Shown here one piece after another: positions 52,329 to 62,233 of a stretch of DNA of 64,000 nucleotides (position 1 is the first letter of the stretch; each line of letters starts with the position of its first letter). The stretch is from assembly GCA_020746995.1 (NCBI GenBank), contig JAGPXD010000003.1, positions 4,712,001-4,776,000 of the forward strand, given 5' to 3'. This DNA is from Plectosphaerella cucumerina (lineage: Eukaryota; Ascomycota; Sordariomycetes; Glomerellales; Plectosphaerellaceae). A model generated the notes under the pieces. It saw only the letters and a program-made list of their open reading frames with translations. It ran no database searches and was not told the origin of the DNA. The position numbers were made by a program, and so were the translations under genes.

Positions 52329-54586
52329 CTACCCCATCGGCATATCACTCCCCTGCCACGAAAACTGCTCATTCAAAAAGTCCTCCGTCACCAAAAACCC
52401 CAAATCCGCACTATCAACACTCCCCGCCTCCTCCGGACACCACATAGCCCCCGGGAACGGCACCGCCCCCGTCTGCAGCATATTAATCAGATCCACCTCC
52501 GTTCCACCCCCTCCTCCCCCCTCCTCCTGCCCTTCGCCCGCACCACCCCCCTCCTTGATCGTCTCAAGAATACTATCCCGTATCTCACGCATGCACGGAA
52601 AGATCTCCTGCACCGTCAGCATGACATCCAAAATCTGTCCCAGCGGCCTCGCCACGTCCCGGTCGTCCCAGGATGATTTCTCCATGTATCTGCGCATCAT
52701 GACGCACTCAGCCGCTGCAGAGAGCGTGTGCACAAAGTCTAGCGGCAGCGTCTCGAAGCGGTAGTACCGCCCGAAGCTCTTGAGAAGCCGCAAGATGGCT
52801 GCGAGGGATTGGTAGCAGACCTCGACGCCCTCGCCCCGGGCGACGGCCTCGTCGTCGAGGTGCTGCCGCGGCGGACGGTGGAGGATGATCATGGCCGTGT
52901 GGAAGAGCATGTGAAGATGTAGCACGTATGGAGGCACCTGGCCGACTGTCCACATGTTCCAGTGTAGTTTCTGCGGGAGTTGACCGAGCCATCGTACGAG
53001 GGATGTATGTACCTGCTGAGCGGCGGCAGCAGCGGCGGCAGGGCACCGAGGGTGGCGGCGGCGGTTTTCGAAAACGTCGACGATCATGGTGTGCAGGATC
53101 TTTGCGAGCTCGACTTGGTGCACGATGGTGCCGACGACAGCCGGACTGTCTTCAAAGGCAGTCGACGACGTGCCTCTTGAGATGTACGTGTCTAGCAAGC
53201 TCTCCCACTCGGGTGGATAGGGGATGCGTATGGTGTTGCGCACGTCGGCCTCGTGTGGATAGAGGGCAGGAGGCCGGCCAAAGTACAGGCTCAGCTGCTT
53301 GTCGGCGATATAGACGGTCCAGTACACCCGGCGCAAGATCTCACGGTCAACCGCCGAGTCTGACTTGCTGCTCGTCCAGTTGTCAGGATCAAGGTGCAGG
53401 CCCATCTCGTGGGTCAGGCGGAAGGCCATGCCACAGTAGAGCCACCCCTTGGACCCGCGACCTTGCCCGATTTCCAGATTGCCCAGTAGCACGAGCGCCT
53501 GGAGGGTCGTGAGGTCCGGTAGCTCAAGGGAATCCAGCACGAGCTTCTCGGCGCGTGCGGCGAAGAGGCCCGAAAGCTGCCGCAGCGACTTGTCCTGAGA
53601 CACTGTTGCGCCCACGGCACATATGCTGTACATAAGGGGTTCGGAGTAGTAGGGTCCTCCGCCCTCAACAGCATAGTCGCGGAGGAACCATTCTCTGTAA
53701 ATGCACATGTTGTACTGATAAACGTGCTTGAAGAAGGTAGCCATGAGCCGGCGGCACGTCTCGTCCTTGGCGTGGAAGGGGAAGTAGCACGGCGCCGCTG
53801 GTGGCAAAGGCGCGCCTCGGTTCAGACAGAACTCGTCGGCCCCGGACCGCGTGTCGGGAGCCGGAGCGTTTGATGGCGTCTCAGACACGATGGACTGGAA
53901 GAGGCTGGTGCCTCCGTAGAACTGAGTGGACTTTCTGGCCGTGAGCTTTCGAAGGCGTCCCTCACGAGCCCTGGCGATGACAAGGTTACCCGACTCGGCG
54001 GGTGAGGATGGAGATGCGGCCGAGGCGCCATTGACGGAGGACTGTACAGGCGAGTCGCCGTCAGGAGGCACGGTGCCCAGCAAGATGTGCCGAGTCGCAT
54101 CATCAGCCACCTTGAGTTTCTTAATCAGGGCCTCAAGATGTGCAACTTGGGTCTCGAGAGCCTGGACATGTTTCCTGGAGGCTGGTCTGGGGTCAAGTCA
54201 GGTCAGAGTCGATGGCCGGGTAAGAAAAGGGGAAATATGGGCCGCACCTTGCCCTCTCGCCACTTCCCGACACTGAGCACTGAACCTTGGCTCTGATACA
54301 TTTCGAGCACGGCTTCTGCCTGTCACACTTGATCTGTCGCCATGATCAGCCGAGAAATCCATGGCCTGTCAGGGGTCGGACTTCTGACCTTGCGCTTCCG
54401 GCATCTTTCGCAGCTGGACGCACAAACACGATTCAGCTCAGTGTCTTCACCCCGGCACCTGGAGACAAGCGTCTCCGCCCCCGGACTCGATGCCTGCCCC
54501 GGGTCATTCGCTTACGAGATGTTGACCAAGTCCACCGAATCAACGGAGGTCAAGCCCGAAGGCTCGGTTGCTTGGTGGGCTTCCAT
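52329..54586 (-). CDS. Zn2Cys6 fungal transcription factor
   Basis: Zinc-cluster regulator (679 aa) with four exons: 54586-54516, 54413-54389 (only 25 nt), 54333-54248 and 54186-52329. The first three join to form the zinc cluster, CERCRKRK then IKCDRQKPCSKC and IRAKVQC (C-x2-C-x6-C-x5-C-x2-C-x6-C). A short coiled coil follows (LETQVAHLEALIKKLK). The Fungal_trans (PF04082-like) domain has SKGWLYCGMAFRLTHEMGLHLD and RRVYWTVYIADKQLSLYFGRP, a pattern also found in NIT-4/NirA-like regulators. It lies between RidA and a Dal5-type transporter, which makes it a candidate pathway regulator for the surrounding catabolic genes. The micro-exon is an inference from frame and motif. Confidence 0.88.
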
Positions 54587-55250
54587 GTGGGCTGTGTGGA
54601 CGTCTCTTCCGGCGTAGGTATGCTGCGTGGGTTGAACGACGGGGGCCGAGAGACGTCGACGGGGGACGTCGAGATGATATACGGGAACGGCGATCCGACC
54701 CCGACTGTGAGGGGAGAAGTGGTGACCCAGGATAACCCAGCTGAGAGGAGTGACCGGCGCGTGGACATATTGACGGAGACGGACCTCCGCCTCCGTTATC
54801 TCTTGGCGCCGTCCTTACAAGCCGATATCATGACTCGTCCCAGGCGAACGACCGCGCTATCGGCGCCCCGTTAGCGCTCCTCTTGGACGGAACCCGGGGC
54901 CCATGATCGGTCCACCTTCCCCGCGTTCCAGCGGGCCTCTGACTCCCCCCTGGGCCCAGGAACAACGTGTGCTATCTCGGTAGCTCCAGGTAAGCCCCGA
55001 CGTCGAGATAAGCCGGGTCCCAGGTTCAGGGACGGGGGACCTCTTCCTCTCGTAGCGCTCATAGTCTCCCGTCCTCCGCGGCACAACACACACCAGGCGA
55101 GGGTGTACAAAAAGGACTGGCATCCTCGTCTTGGATCCTGATGGTGTTGACCCATGGTTACTTCCAGCCAGCAGCAGCAAGCATCACCACTCACATCGAA
55201 TCATACGACTTGGAAGCAAAGCCCAGTACAGCCATCCCCTCATCAACACC
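54587..55250. promoter_or_regulatory. Divergent promoter, zinc-cluster gene and Dal5-type transporter
   Basis: 664 bp between head-to-head genes. Several CGG and CCG triplets, the half-sites of zinc-cluster proteins, occur here, but I could not single out one palindrome. No gene was seen. Confidence 0.4.
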
Positions 55251-56801
55251 ATGGCCGTTGAAAAGTCACCCGAGCCGGCGTCCCAACAGGCCGGTGATGG
55301 CCTCGACAAGTCCCCCATCAACATGACCAACGAAGACGGCGAGAAGGGTTCCGCCGTCGAGGGCTACGACGTCTACGTCGACCCGGTCCTCGAGAAAAAG
55401 GTGTTGCGGCGGCTTGACAAGAGATTTGCGCCCCTCTTCTGCGCCCTATACTTCATGGCCTATCTCGACAGGAGCAACATCGGCAACGCCGCGGTGGCCG
55501 GTCTCCGGACAGACTTGGGTCTCACGGGCCCGCAGTTCAGCGTGGCCGTCAGCGTCTTCTTCGCGACCTATGTCGTCTTCATGGTGCCGTTTGTGCTGGC
55601 GCAGCGCTGGCTCAAGACGCACCGGGCCATTGCCGCCATGGCATGTGCGTGGTCGGTGGTGACCATCTGTACCGCCTTCGTGAGCAACGTGAGTACCTTC
55701 TTCCAGGTTTCCCTTGGCGCCCCTCTCTGACTCTTACTGCTGCAGTACGGCGGGCTTCTCACGTGCCGTCTGGTGCTGGGCATCTGCGAGTCTGGCTTCT
55801 TCCCTTGTATAAGTTTGTACATCACCATGGTGTACAACCGCCAGGAGCAGGGCCTGCGGTTCGCATACCTCTTCTCAGCCACAGCCTTCTCCGGCATGTT
55901 CGGCGGCCTCGTGGCGACGGGCATCACACGCATCGGCAGCGTGGGCGGCCTCGGTGCGTGGAGCTGGCTGTACATCATCGAGGGCCTCATCTCTCTGCTC
56001 GTCGTCCCGTGGGCCTTCTTCGGGCTCCCCGAGGTGCCGGCGCGTGCGCGGTGGTGGACGCCCGAGGAGCGCGACACGATGGAGAGGCGCGAGCTGAAGC
56101 GACAGGAGTACATGGGCGCCAACTCCTTCGAATGGGCCCAGGTGGTATCGGCGCTTCGTACATGGCGGCTGTACACGGGCGCCCTCATCCAATTCTTCCA
56201 GGACATTATCCTGTACGGCTTCAGCAGCTTCCTGCCTTCGATCCTGCGCGACGGTCTGGGCTACTCGACGCTCGAGGCGCAGTACCTCAGCGTGCCGGTA
56301 TACCTGCTGGGTGGTGTGTCCTTCTTCGTGGCAGCCCTCATCGGCGACCGCTGGGGTCTCCGCGGCAGCGCGCTCTTCGTCCTGGACATCTTCGCCGTCG
56401 TAGGCTACGCCATCCTCCTGGCAGTGGAAAATTCGGGAGTGCGCTACTTTGCGTGCTTCATGATCGCTCTCCCCCTCTACTGTGGCCCGGGACTCAACGA
56501 GACGTGGATCGTGAACAACACGGCCCCCCACTACCGCCGGGCGACGTCGCTGGGCATCTCGCAGGCCGTTGGCAACGTGGCAGGCGTTGTGGCCGGCCAG
56601 GTGTATCGTCAGGCGCCGTACCGTCTGGGCCACTGGTGCTCGCTGGCGTCGGCCATTATCTGCATGGTGCTGATCGCGGTGCAGATTGTCCACTTCAAGC
56701 GCGAGAACAAGAAGAAGGACGAGATCTTGGCGGGCACTCGGCCTGATGACAGGACGGAGACGACGGGCGAGCACAACCTGGAGTTCCGGTACGTGTACTA
56801 G
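55251..56801 (+). CDS. MFS transporter, allantoate permease (Dal5) / anion:cation symporter family
   Basis: Twelve-helix major facilitator (497 aa). Exons 55251-55688 and 55746-56801, 57-nt intron. It has the family's MAYLDRSNIGNA motif in helix 1, then helix-rich blocks such as FSVAVSVFFATYVVFMVPF, LVLGICESGFFPCISLYI and the post-helix-6 loop with RWWTPEERD. The C-terminal half includes FFQDIILYGFSSFLPSIL and HYRRATSLGISQAVGNVAG. Dal5-type proteins move carboxylated small molecules: allantoate, ureidosuccinate, vitamins and dipeptides. Given the neighbourhood, pyroglutamate or a related acid is a possible substrate, but that is inference. Confidence 0.9.
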
Positions 56802-57112
56802 GGGTGTCGATGAAAGAAGCGGATGGAGGAGAAGGAGGAGAAGTGATGTCGTTGGATTCCCAGTTCGATTGGTGCTGTAGGCAGATCCGCTATCTTATCG
56901 CGTGTTAGTGGAAGCCCCGCTATTCTCATGTAACCTTTAGCGCTGTGCCGCCTAAACGTCAACTTCACGGTATTCTCCAGTCAGCTTCACCCCAAGTTCT
57001 GTTCATACCAGTATCCTGTGTCTACTTCATTACCAGTATCGCCGCCGGGCGGCATTCCGTTCTTTCCGTCCATGACACCCAGGGCCGCAGCTCCTGGCAC
57101 CCGCTCGGCAAG
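56802..57112. other. Intergenic, transporter 3' end to HUS1 promoter
   Basis: 311 bp between tandem plus-strand genes. No additional feature was seen. Confidence 0.5.
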
Positions 57113-58314
57113 ATGCGCTTCAAGACGGAACTCAAGAATATCCGTACCTTCTCAAGTCGGCCTCCCTCTGCTTCGTGAATTCACGGCACCATACTAACCC
57201 TCCCCAGAACTCATAGCGGCCCTTAACTCCCTCGAGAAGATCGCCTGGGTTCGTCTCGACAATGACACGGCGCGCTTTACCGTCATCCCCGACACTGGGT
57301 CACAAGTCTGGGCGTAAGTAACAATCCTCATGCTCTCCCATCCAGTCACTTACCCTCCCCCAGCTCCCTCCCCATGGACTTCATGTTCGAATCCCCCGTC
57401 ATCGAATCAGCCGAGTACAACAACACCATCAATCTCGAGCTGCCCCTCCAGCCTCTCCAGCGCGCCCTCCATTCCGCCATGAACAGCACCTCAGCCTCTC
57501 TGCGCCTCACGAAACGCGACGGCGTGCCCATCCTGTCCATGACCATCACCGCAAACACGGACCCCGCGCGCGCCCCAGGTTTCCACGCTCGCCACGCCCG
57601 CGCCGGCACCGCCGACTCGACGGACCCCTTCTTGGACGACGACGTCGGGCACGGCTTCGCTCACGAGAACCTCGAAACGTCACTGCGCCGCGAGCGCGAG
57701 AAGATCATCACGCAGGACATCCCCGTGCGCGTGCTCCATCCTCTGACAGTCGAGACCATCATGCAGCCCAAAGTCCGCGAGCCCGACGTGCACATCCAGC
57801 TGCCGCCACTTCCTCAGCTAAAAGCCATCTCGGACCGCTTCACCAAGCTGGCCCTCGCCTCCGCGGCATCAGGTGCGGCAGCCCGCGCGTCAGGCGGACC
57901 GAAACTCGAGCTCGGCGCCAACATGTTCGGCCAACTACGCCTGCGCATCGTCACGGAAACAGTCGACATCTCGAGCACCTGGTCCGGCCTCGAGAACCCG
58001 CAGCTCGACCCTGCTCAGATCCAGGGCCCACTCGAGGACCATCCCAGCACGCGCTTCCGCGAGGCCGGACCCGAGCGCTGGGCCACGGTGCGCGTTGACG
58101 GCAAGGATTGGAGCAGGGTGCTGAGCGTGGGCCGACTTGAGGGTCGCGTCATTGCCTGCTTCGCCGACGACCATGCACTTATTCTGTACGTCTACGTACC
58201 GCAGTACGACGACGACGGCTCCGAAGATGCTGTGGTGACTGTAAGTGCCATGGGCTCGTTTGCCTTGACTTTGACTGACGACAGTAGTACTATGTCACGT
58301 CGTATAGCTTGTAA
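57113..58314 (+). CDS. HUS1: Checkpoint clamp protein Hus1 (9-1-1 complex)
   Basis: PCNA-like subunit of the Rad9-Rad1-Hus1 clamp (350 aa). Four exons: 57113-57155, 57208-57313, 57364-58240 and a 27-nt last exon 58288-58314; introns are 47-52 nt. The joins give TFSKLIAALNSLEKIAW and QVWASLPMDFMFE. The N-terminus MRFKTELKN and the paired segments RFTVIPDTGSQVWA, YNNTINLELPLQPLQRAL and LRLTKRDGVPILSMTI match Hus1 well. The final exon encodes YYVTSYSL, as expected at the end of the second clamp fold. A central insert (about residues 140-185) is fungal-specific and hydrophilic. Confidence 0.92.
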
Positions 58315-58536
58315 GATGTACGGAAGTGTAAGATGGGCATGAGGTGGCGTCACGGCGTTTGGGGCTGCTACGGATGGTCTGCGGGCATGTGGGCAGCGGG
58401 TATTGGACGCTGAGAAAATGCGTCTCGTGGTATCTGTGAATTCGAATCGACTATCGGTGCAAGTGGGATCCGTCATGCGTTTCATGTATCATGGCAGATG
58501 TCTGGAATCTCTGCCTATGCCCAGCCCGTGGTATCA

Positions 58537-59364
58537 TCAGTCTCTCTCCCGCCGGCGCTCCTCGTCCCCCCGACGGCGGTTGTCCGGGCTGCGACTCCTC
58601 CGCTGGTGCTCCCGCCTCGGCCTGTCCGGGCTCCTGCTGCGCTCCCTTTCCCTCTCCCTCCGGTGTCGCGGCCGGTCATCTAGCCGGTCGGCAGGGTCAC
58701 GCTCTCGTCTGGGTTCCCGATCCCTCTCCCGTTCCCTGTCCCTGACTGGGCTCCTGCTGCGCCGCCGTTCATCATCCCGGCGTGACCTGTGGTGGCGCCT
58801 CTCTCTGTCCTTCTCCCCATCCCTTTCACGACTCCGGCTACGGCGATGTCTCCGCCTCTCTCTCCTGTCGCCATTGTCGTCCCGCCGCCGCCTCTCGCTG
58901 TGATCCGGGTCATCCCTCCGCCGCCTCTCGTGCCTCTCCTTCTTCTCTCGCTCCGAGGAAAGCTGCAGGCCTCCTTTCATCGGCGCCTCCTCAGGCGGGG
59001 CGCTTGGGCCGATCTTCCTGCCAGGCGCGACCTCAACAGCGTTGGCCCCGGATGTGGTTCTGTCGGCAACAGGCAGGCCCAGGGCGCGGGCGAGGGCATC
59101 CTCCTCAGCCTCCTTGACTTTGCGCAGCTCCTCCTTCCTCTCGCGCTGCTCGCGCTCTTCGGGGGTCTCGTCCGGGTTGGCATCGGCGTCGTCGTCGGCC
59201 TTTGCGTACCAGTTGAGGTCGCGACCTTTTTGCCAGCGGCCGACGGGGGCCTTGAGGCTGTGACCGAGGTAGTTTTCGCGGTGGGTGGAGGATGCGACTT
59301 CTTCCCAGCTGAAGTTGACGCCACCGCGCGAGCCGGACTTGCGCACGGTGGAGAGAAGGTCCAT
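58537..59364 (-). CDS. MMtag-domain protein (kinase phosphorylation/MMTAG2 family), RS-rich tail
   Basis: Intronless protein (275 aa). The first ~55 residues form the MMtag domain, with GGVNFSWEEVASSTHRENYL and APVGRWQKGRDLNWYAK, shared with human MMTAG2 (C1orf35). A coiled Glu/Arg-rich segment (EEREQRERKEELRKVKEAEE) leads to a long Arg/Asp/Ser tail with many RSRS and RSPD units, typical of nuclear speckle or splicing-linked proteins. Function is poorly known in any organism. The gene is divergent from MED6 across 320 bp and convergent with HUS1. Confidence 0.88.
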   Translation of the reverse strand: MDLLSTVRKSGSRGGVNFSWEEVASSTHRENYLGHSLKAPVGRWQKGRDLNWYAKADDDADANPDETPEEREQRERKEELRKVKEAEEDALARALGLPVADRTTSGANAVEVAPGRKIGPSAPPEEAPMKGGLQLSSEREKKERHERRRRDDPDHSERRRRDDNGDRRERRRHRRSRSRERDGEKDRERRHHRSRRDDERRRSRSPVRDRERERDREPRRERDPADRLDDRPRHRRERERERSRSPDRPRREHQRRSRSPDNRRRGDEERRRERD

Positions 59365-59684
59365 GGGTGGTTGTGTGTTCTTCGTCTATTTGGATGGCGT
59401 GGAGTATCGGGTTGAGGATCAAGGTCGGGGTGAATGCGGCTTGAAGGCGAGATGGAAGTTGGAAGTTGGAGGTTCGATTTGTAGATGATCTTGAATGCAA
59501 GGATCGGGAGATGGAAAGCGCCATGGAAGTGCACGGGCCTTCCACTGGAAAGCCGCCCGCCGGGGTACCCACTGTTTCTTTCAGCGTCCCAGCTGCCTTC
59601 AGTTTGAGCCCCTGCAGATACATGGACCTTCTACAACACCCACCCACTCCATCTCCATCTTCCTCCTCAACCTTCACCACCACC
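59365..59684. promoter_or_regulatory. Shared divergent promoter, MMtag gene and MED6
   Basis: 320 bp between head-to-head genes of nuclear proteins. No clear TATA box was seen. CCACC-type repeats precede the MED6 start. Confidence 0.45.
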
Positions 59685-60740
59685 ATGGCGCCCTCGAAAG
59701 ACCCCCCCCTCGACGAGGTGCAGTGGCGCGCGCCGCCCATCGCGCAACACTTCCAAGGCATCCACTCCAACTCGGTCCTCTTCTACTTTGCCGAATCGCC
59801 CTTCTTCGACCCGCAGTCCAACAATGGCATCTACGCCCGCCAGGCCCAGTTCAATCCGGCCATGGCCCAGGCCATGTGGACGCGCGAGCAGTTCGAGAAC
59901 GTGCTCAGCCAGATGCCAAACGGCACAGAGTTCCGCGTCGCCCATGCCCCCGCAGACATGGTCACCGGCACCGGCGTCTGGGTCATCGTCAAGCAGGAGC
60001 GCGAGCGCGGCGCCGGCGTCACGCCCATCGCCCACTACTTTGTCGTTGGCGAGAACGTCTACCAGGCTCCCACCTTTGGGGACATGATGAGCGCAAAGAT
60101 GGTGGGTCACCTCCACGAGTCTTTGAGAGAGACATGATACTGACTTCCTTTCCCCCAGGAACTCATCGCCGACTCGATGAGCAAGGTCCTTCCCCTCGCC
60201 GACAGCATGCGCACCTGGACGCCCTCGTCCCGTGACGCCTACCGTCAACCTCCGCCCGCCGACCTCGGAAACAACACAGCCGCCACAAAGACAGCCGCCC
60301 CTTCCAAAGAAGCCACCCCCATGCCCACCCGTGAGGGCTCCGTCGCGCCCGCAGCGAACGCCGCCGGCAAGACAGCCTCGCCCTTTGCGAGAAACGACCA
60401 GACCGCCCTCGACCGCCTGGCCGAGGAGTCCTTCCACATTCACATGCGCTACGGCGGCGACTATATCGACGAGAACCCCATCACCGGCCGCCCCGGCGAA
60501 TTCCACCTCTCCTCCACCGGCCGCAAGGACAAGCTTGCGCCGCCCGTACCCCCGCCTGCCGCGGCTCCCAAGCCCGTCGCGCCGCCCCTCAACACGAAGC
60601 TTGCCGACGAGATAAAGAGGGAAGGCAAGCCCGACAAGAGCCCGCGGACCCCAGGCGCGCCCAAGCCGAAGCGGCGCAAGAGCAAGATGGGCGGTAACAG
60701 CGGCGGGACAAACACAGCCGCCACCACCCCTCAGGGCTGA
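59685..60740 (+). CDS. MED6: Mediator complex subunit 6
   Basis: Head-module Mediator subunit (332 aa), part of the Pol II coactivator. Exons 59685-60101 and 60159-60740 join in phase 0 across a 57-nt intron (GTGGGT...CCCAG) to give MMSAKMELIADSMSKVL. The Med6 domain covers residues about 10-160: VQWRAPPIAQHFQGIHSNSVLFYF, SPFFDPQSNN and the NVYQAP motif. The C-terminal half is Pro/Ala/Lys-rich and disordered, ending in a basic KPKRRKSKMGG. It starts at CACCATGG. Confidence 0.94.
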
Positions 60741-60878
60741 TATGTGCTGGCACGAACCGTTTTCTTTCCTTCTTCTTATATCTATGATACCCCCGCCTCA
60801 TGATTGCCTCACTCGCACATGGGGAGCAAATAAACAAAAGTCCTGTCTTCTTGCCCGCACTCAGCCATCGCCTCACTT

Positions 60879-61949
60879 CTAGTTGATGACATAGCCACCG
60901 TCCACCGTCAAAACCGATCCCTGGCAGAACGTCGCCTTGGGACTGGCGAGGAACAGCACCGCGTCGGCCACTTCTTGCGGTGTTCCCTTGCGCTTCATCG
61001 GCGCGACGTGAACGACCGGATCGTCCGCCGGAATCTCCTTGGTCATTGGTGTGCTGTAGTGATATGAACATCAGCCTCTACCCAGACAGGGCTGGCAAGA
61101 CAGGGCTGGCAGACTACTTACTCAATCACGCCGGGACACACGCAGTTGACGCGAATGTTGTGCTCCGAGTACTAGACAAGCTCAGCCAGCTTCCATGCAT
61201 CGAGCAAATAACTTACGTCAATGGCATCGCTCTTGGTCAAACTCATAACAGCCGCCTTAGAAGCACTGTAAGCAGCTATCATGCGTCCATGTCAGTGGCA
61301 TCACAATCAGAAACACCTTGGCATAACTCACGCGTCTCCGTCCTGCTCACCAGACTCAAGTTGCTGGCCACATTCACAATCGAGCCCCTATTCCCCGGGC
61401 GCCCATCATGCGTCGGCAGCGGCTCCTGCTCCAGCATCTGCCTCAACTCAGCGCGCGAGCAGAGCCATGTCCCGCGGTAATTGACCAGATTGATGGCGTC
61501 AAAATCCGTCGTCGACAGGCTGTGGGAGGGCGCGAGGGTACCGAATATGCCTGGCAGGGCATCATCAGCCAGCATGCCTCCCCCAGAAGAGACCATACGA
61601 CTCACCGGCGCAGTTGACGGCGTAATCGAGACGCCCGAGATCCTCGGCTACTCGCTCGATAGCCGCGTTGACGTGCTCCTCGCTGCGAATGTCCACTGGT
61701 AGGATGACTGTCTGTACTTCGCTGTCCACCTCGCGGCAGCGCCGGTTGGTCTCCTCGAGAGGATCTGCGTCCTTGTCTAGCAGGGCGATGCGTCGACACC
61801 CTTCCCGGGCGAACGAGACGGCTACCTGGCGGCCGATGCCTAGGTACATTTCACTGTCAGTGAACCGTGCTTGGTATTGTTGTAAGAGCCGCGGGCTTCT
61901 TGCCTGAGCCGGCCCCTGTCACAAGAGCAACACCGTCAAAGATGGGCAT
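60879..61949 (-). CDS. Short-chain dehydrogenase/reductase (classical SDR)
   Basis: Classical SDR (260 aa) in six exons: 61949-61904, 61839-61606, 61550-61332, 61275-61217, 61171-61122 and 61053-60879. Intron 1 (64 nt) is apparently GC-AG: CTCAG|GCAAGA ... CCTAG; no GT is available at that point, and the join makes TGAGSGIGRQ, the cofactor-binding glycine motif. Other motifs: VDI after strand 4, NCAGIFG, SIVNVASNLSL and the catalytic YSASK (YxxxK), then NCVCPGVIDTPM. The C-terminus has FLASPKATFCQGSVLTVDGG. An acidic residue after strand 2 (LLDKDAD) suggests NAD(H) preference. The substrate is unknown. Confidence 0.88.
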
Positions 61950-62233
61950 GTTAAGGACGTATTTTTGGTTCAATTGCTCCAGTAAAGAGTAGATTCATCT
62001 TCTCTTCACACACCCAAATACGAGATGCCGTCCCCTCTTTCATAAAGTAGTCCCCAGAGGTGTCGCCCCCCGAGGTGGCACCAACGATGTCATCCCCCTC
62101 AGCCGGCCGCCCGCCAGCTGACATCATCGCGACCCCCTGATTCGGAGCATTCCCTCCTCCCACCTCCGAAACATTCACCACCAAACAAATCACCTGACCA
62201 CCCTCCAACCTACTACACACTCCCTCCGTCGTG

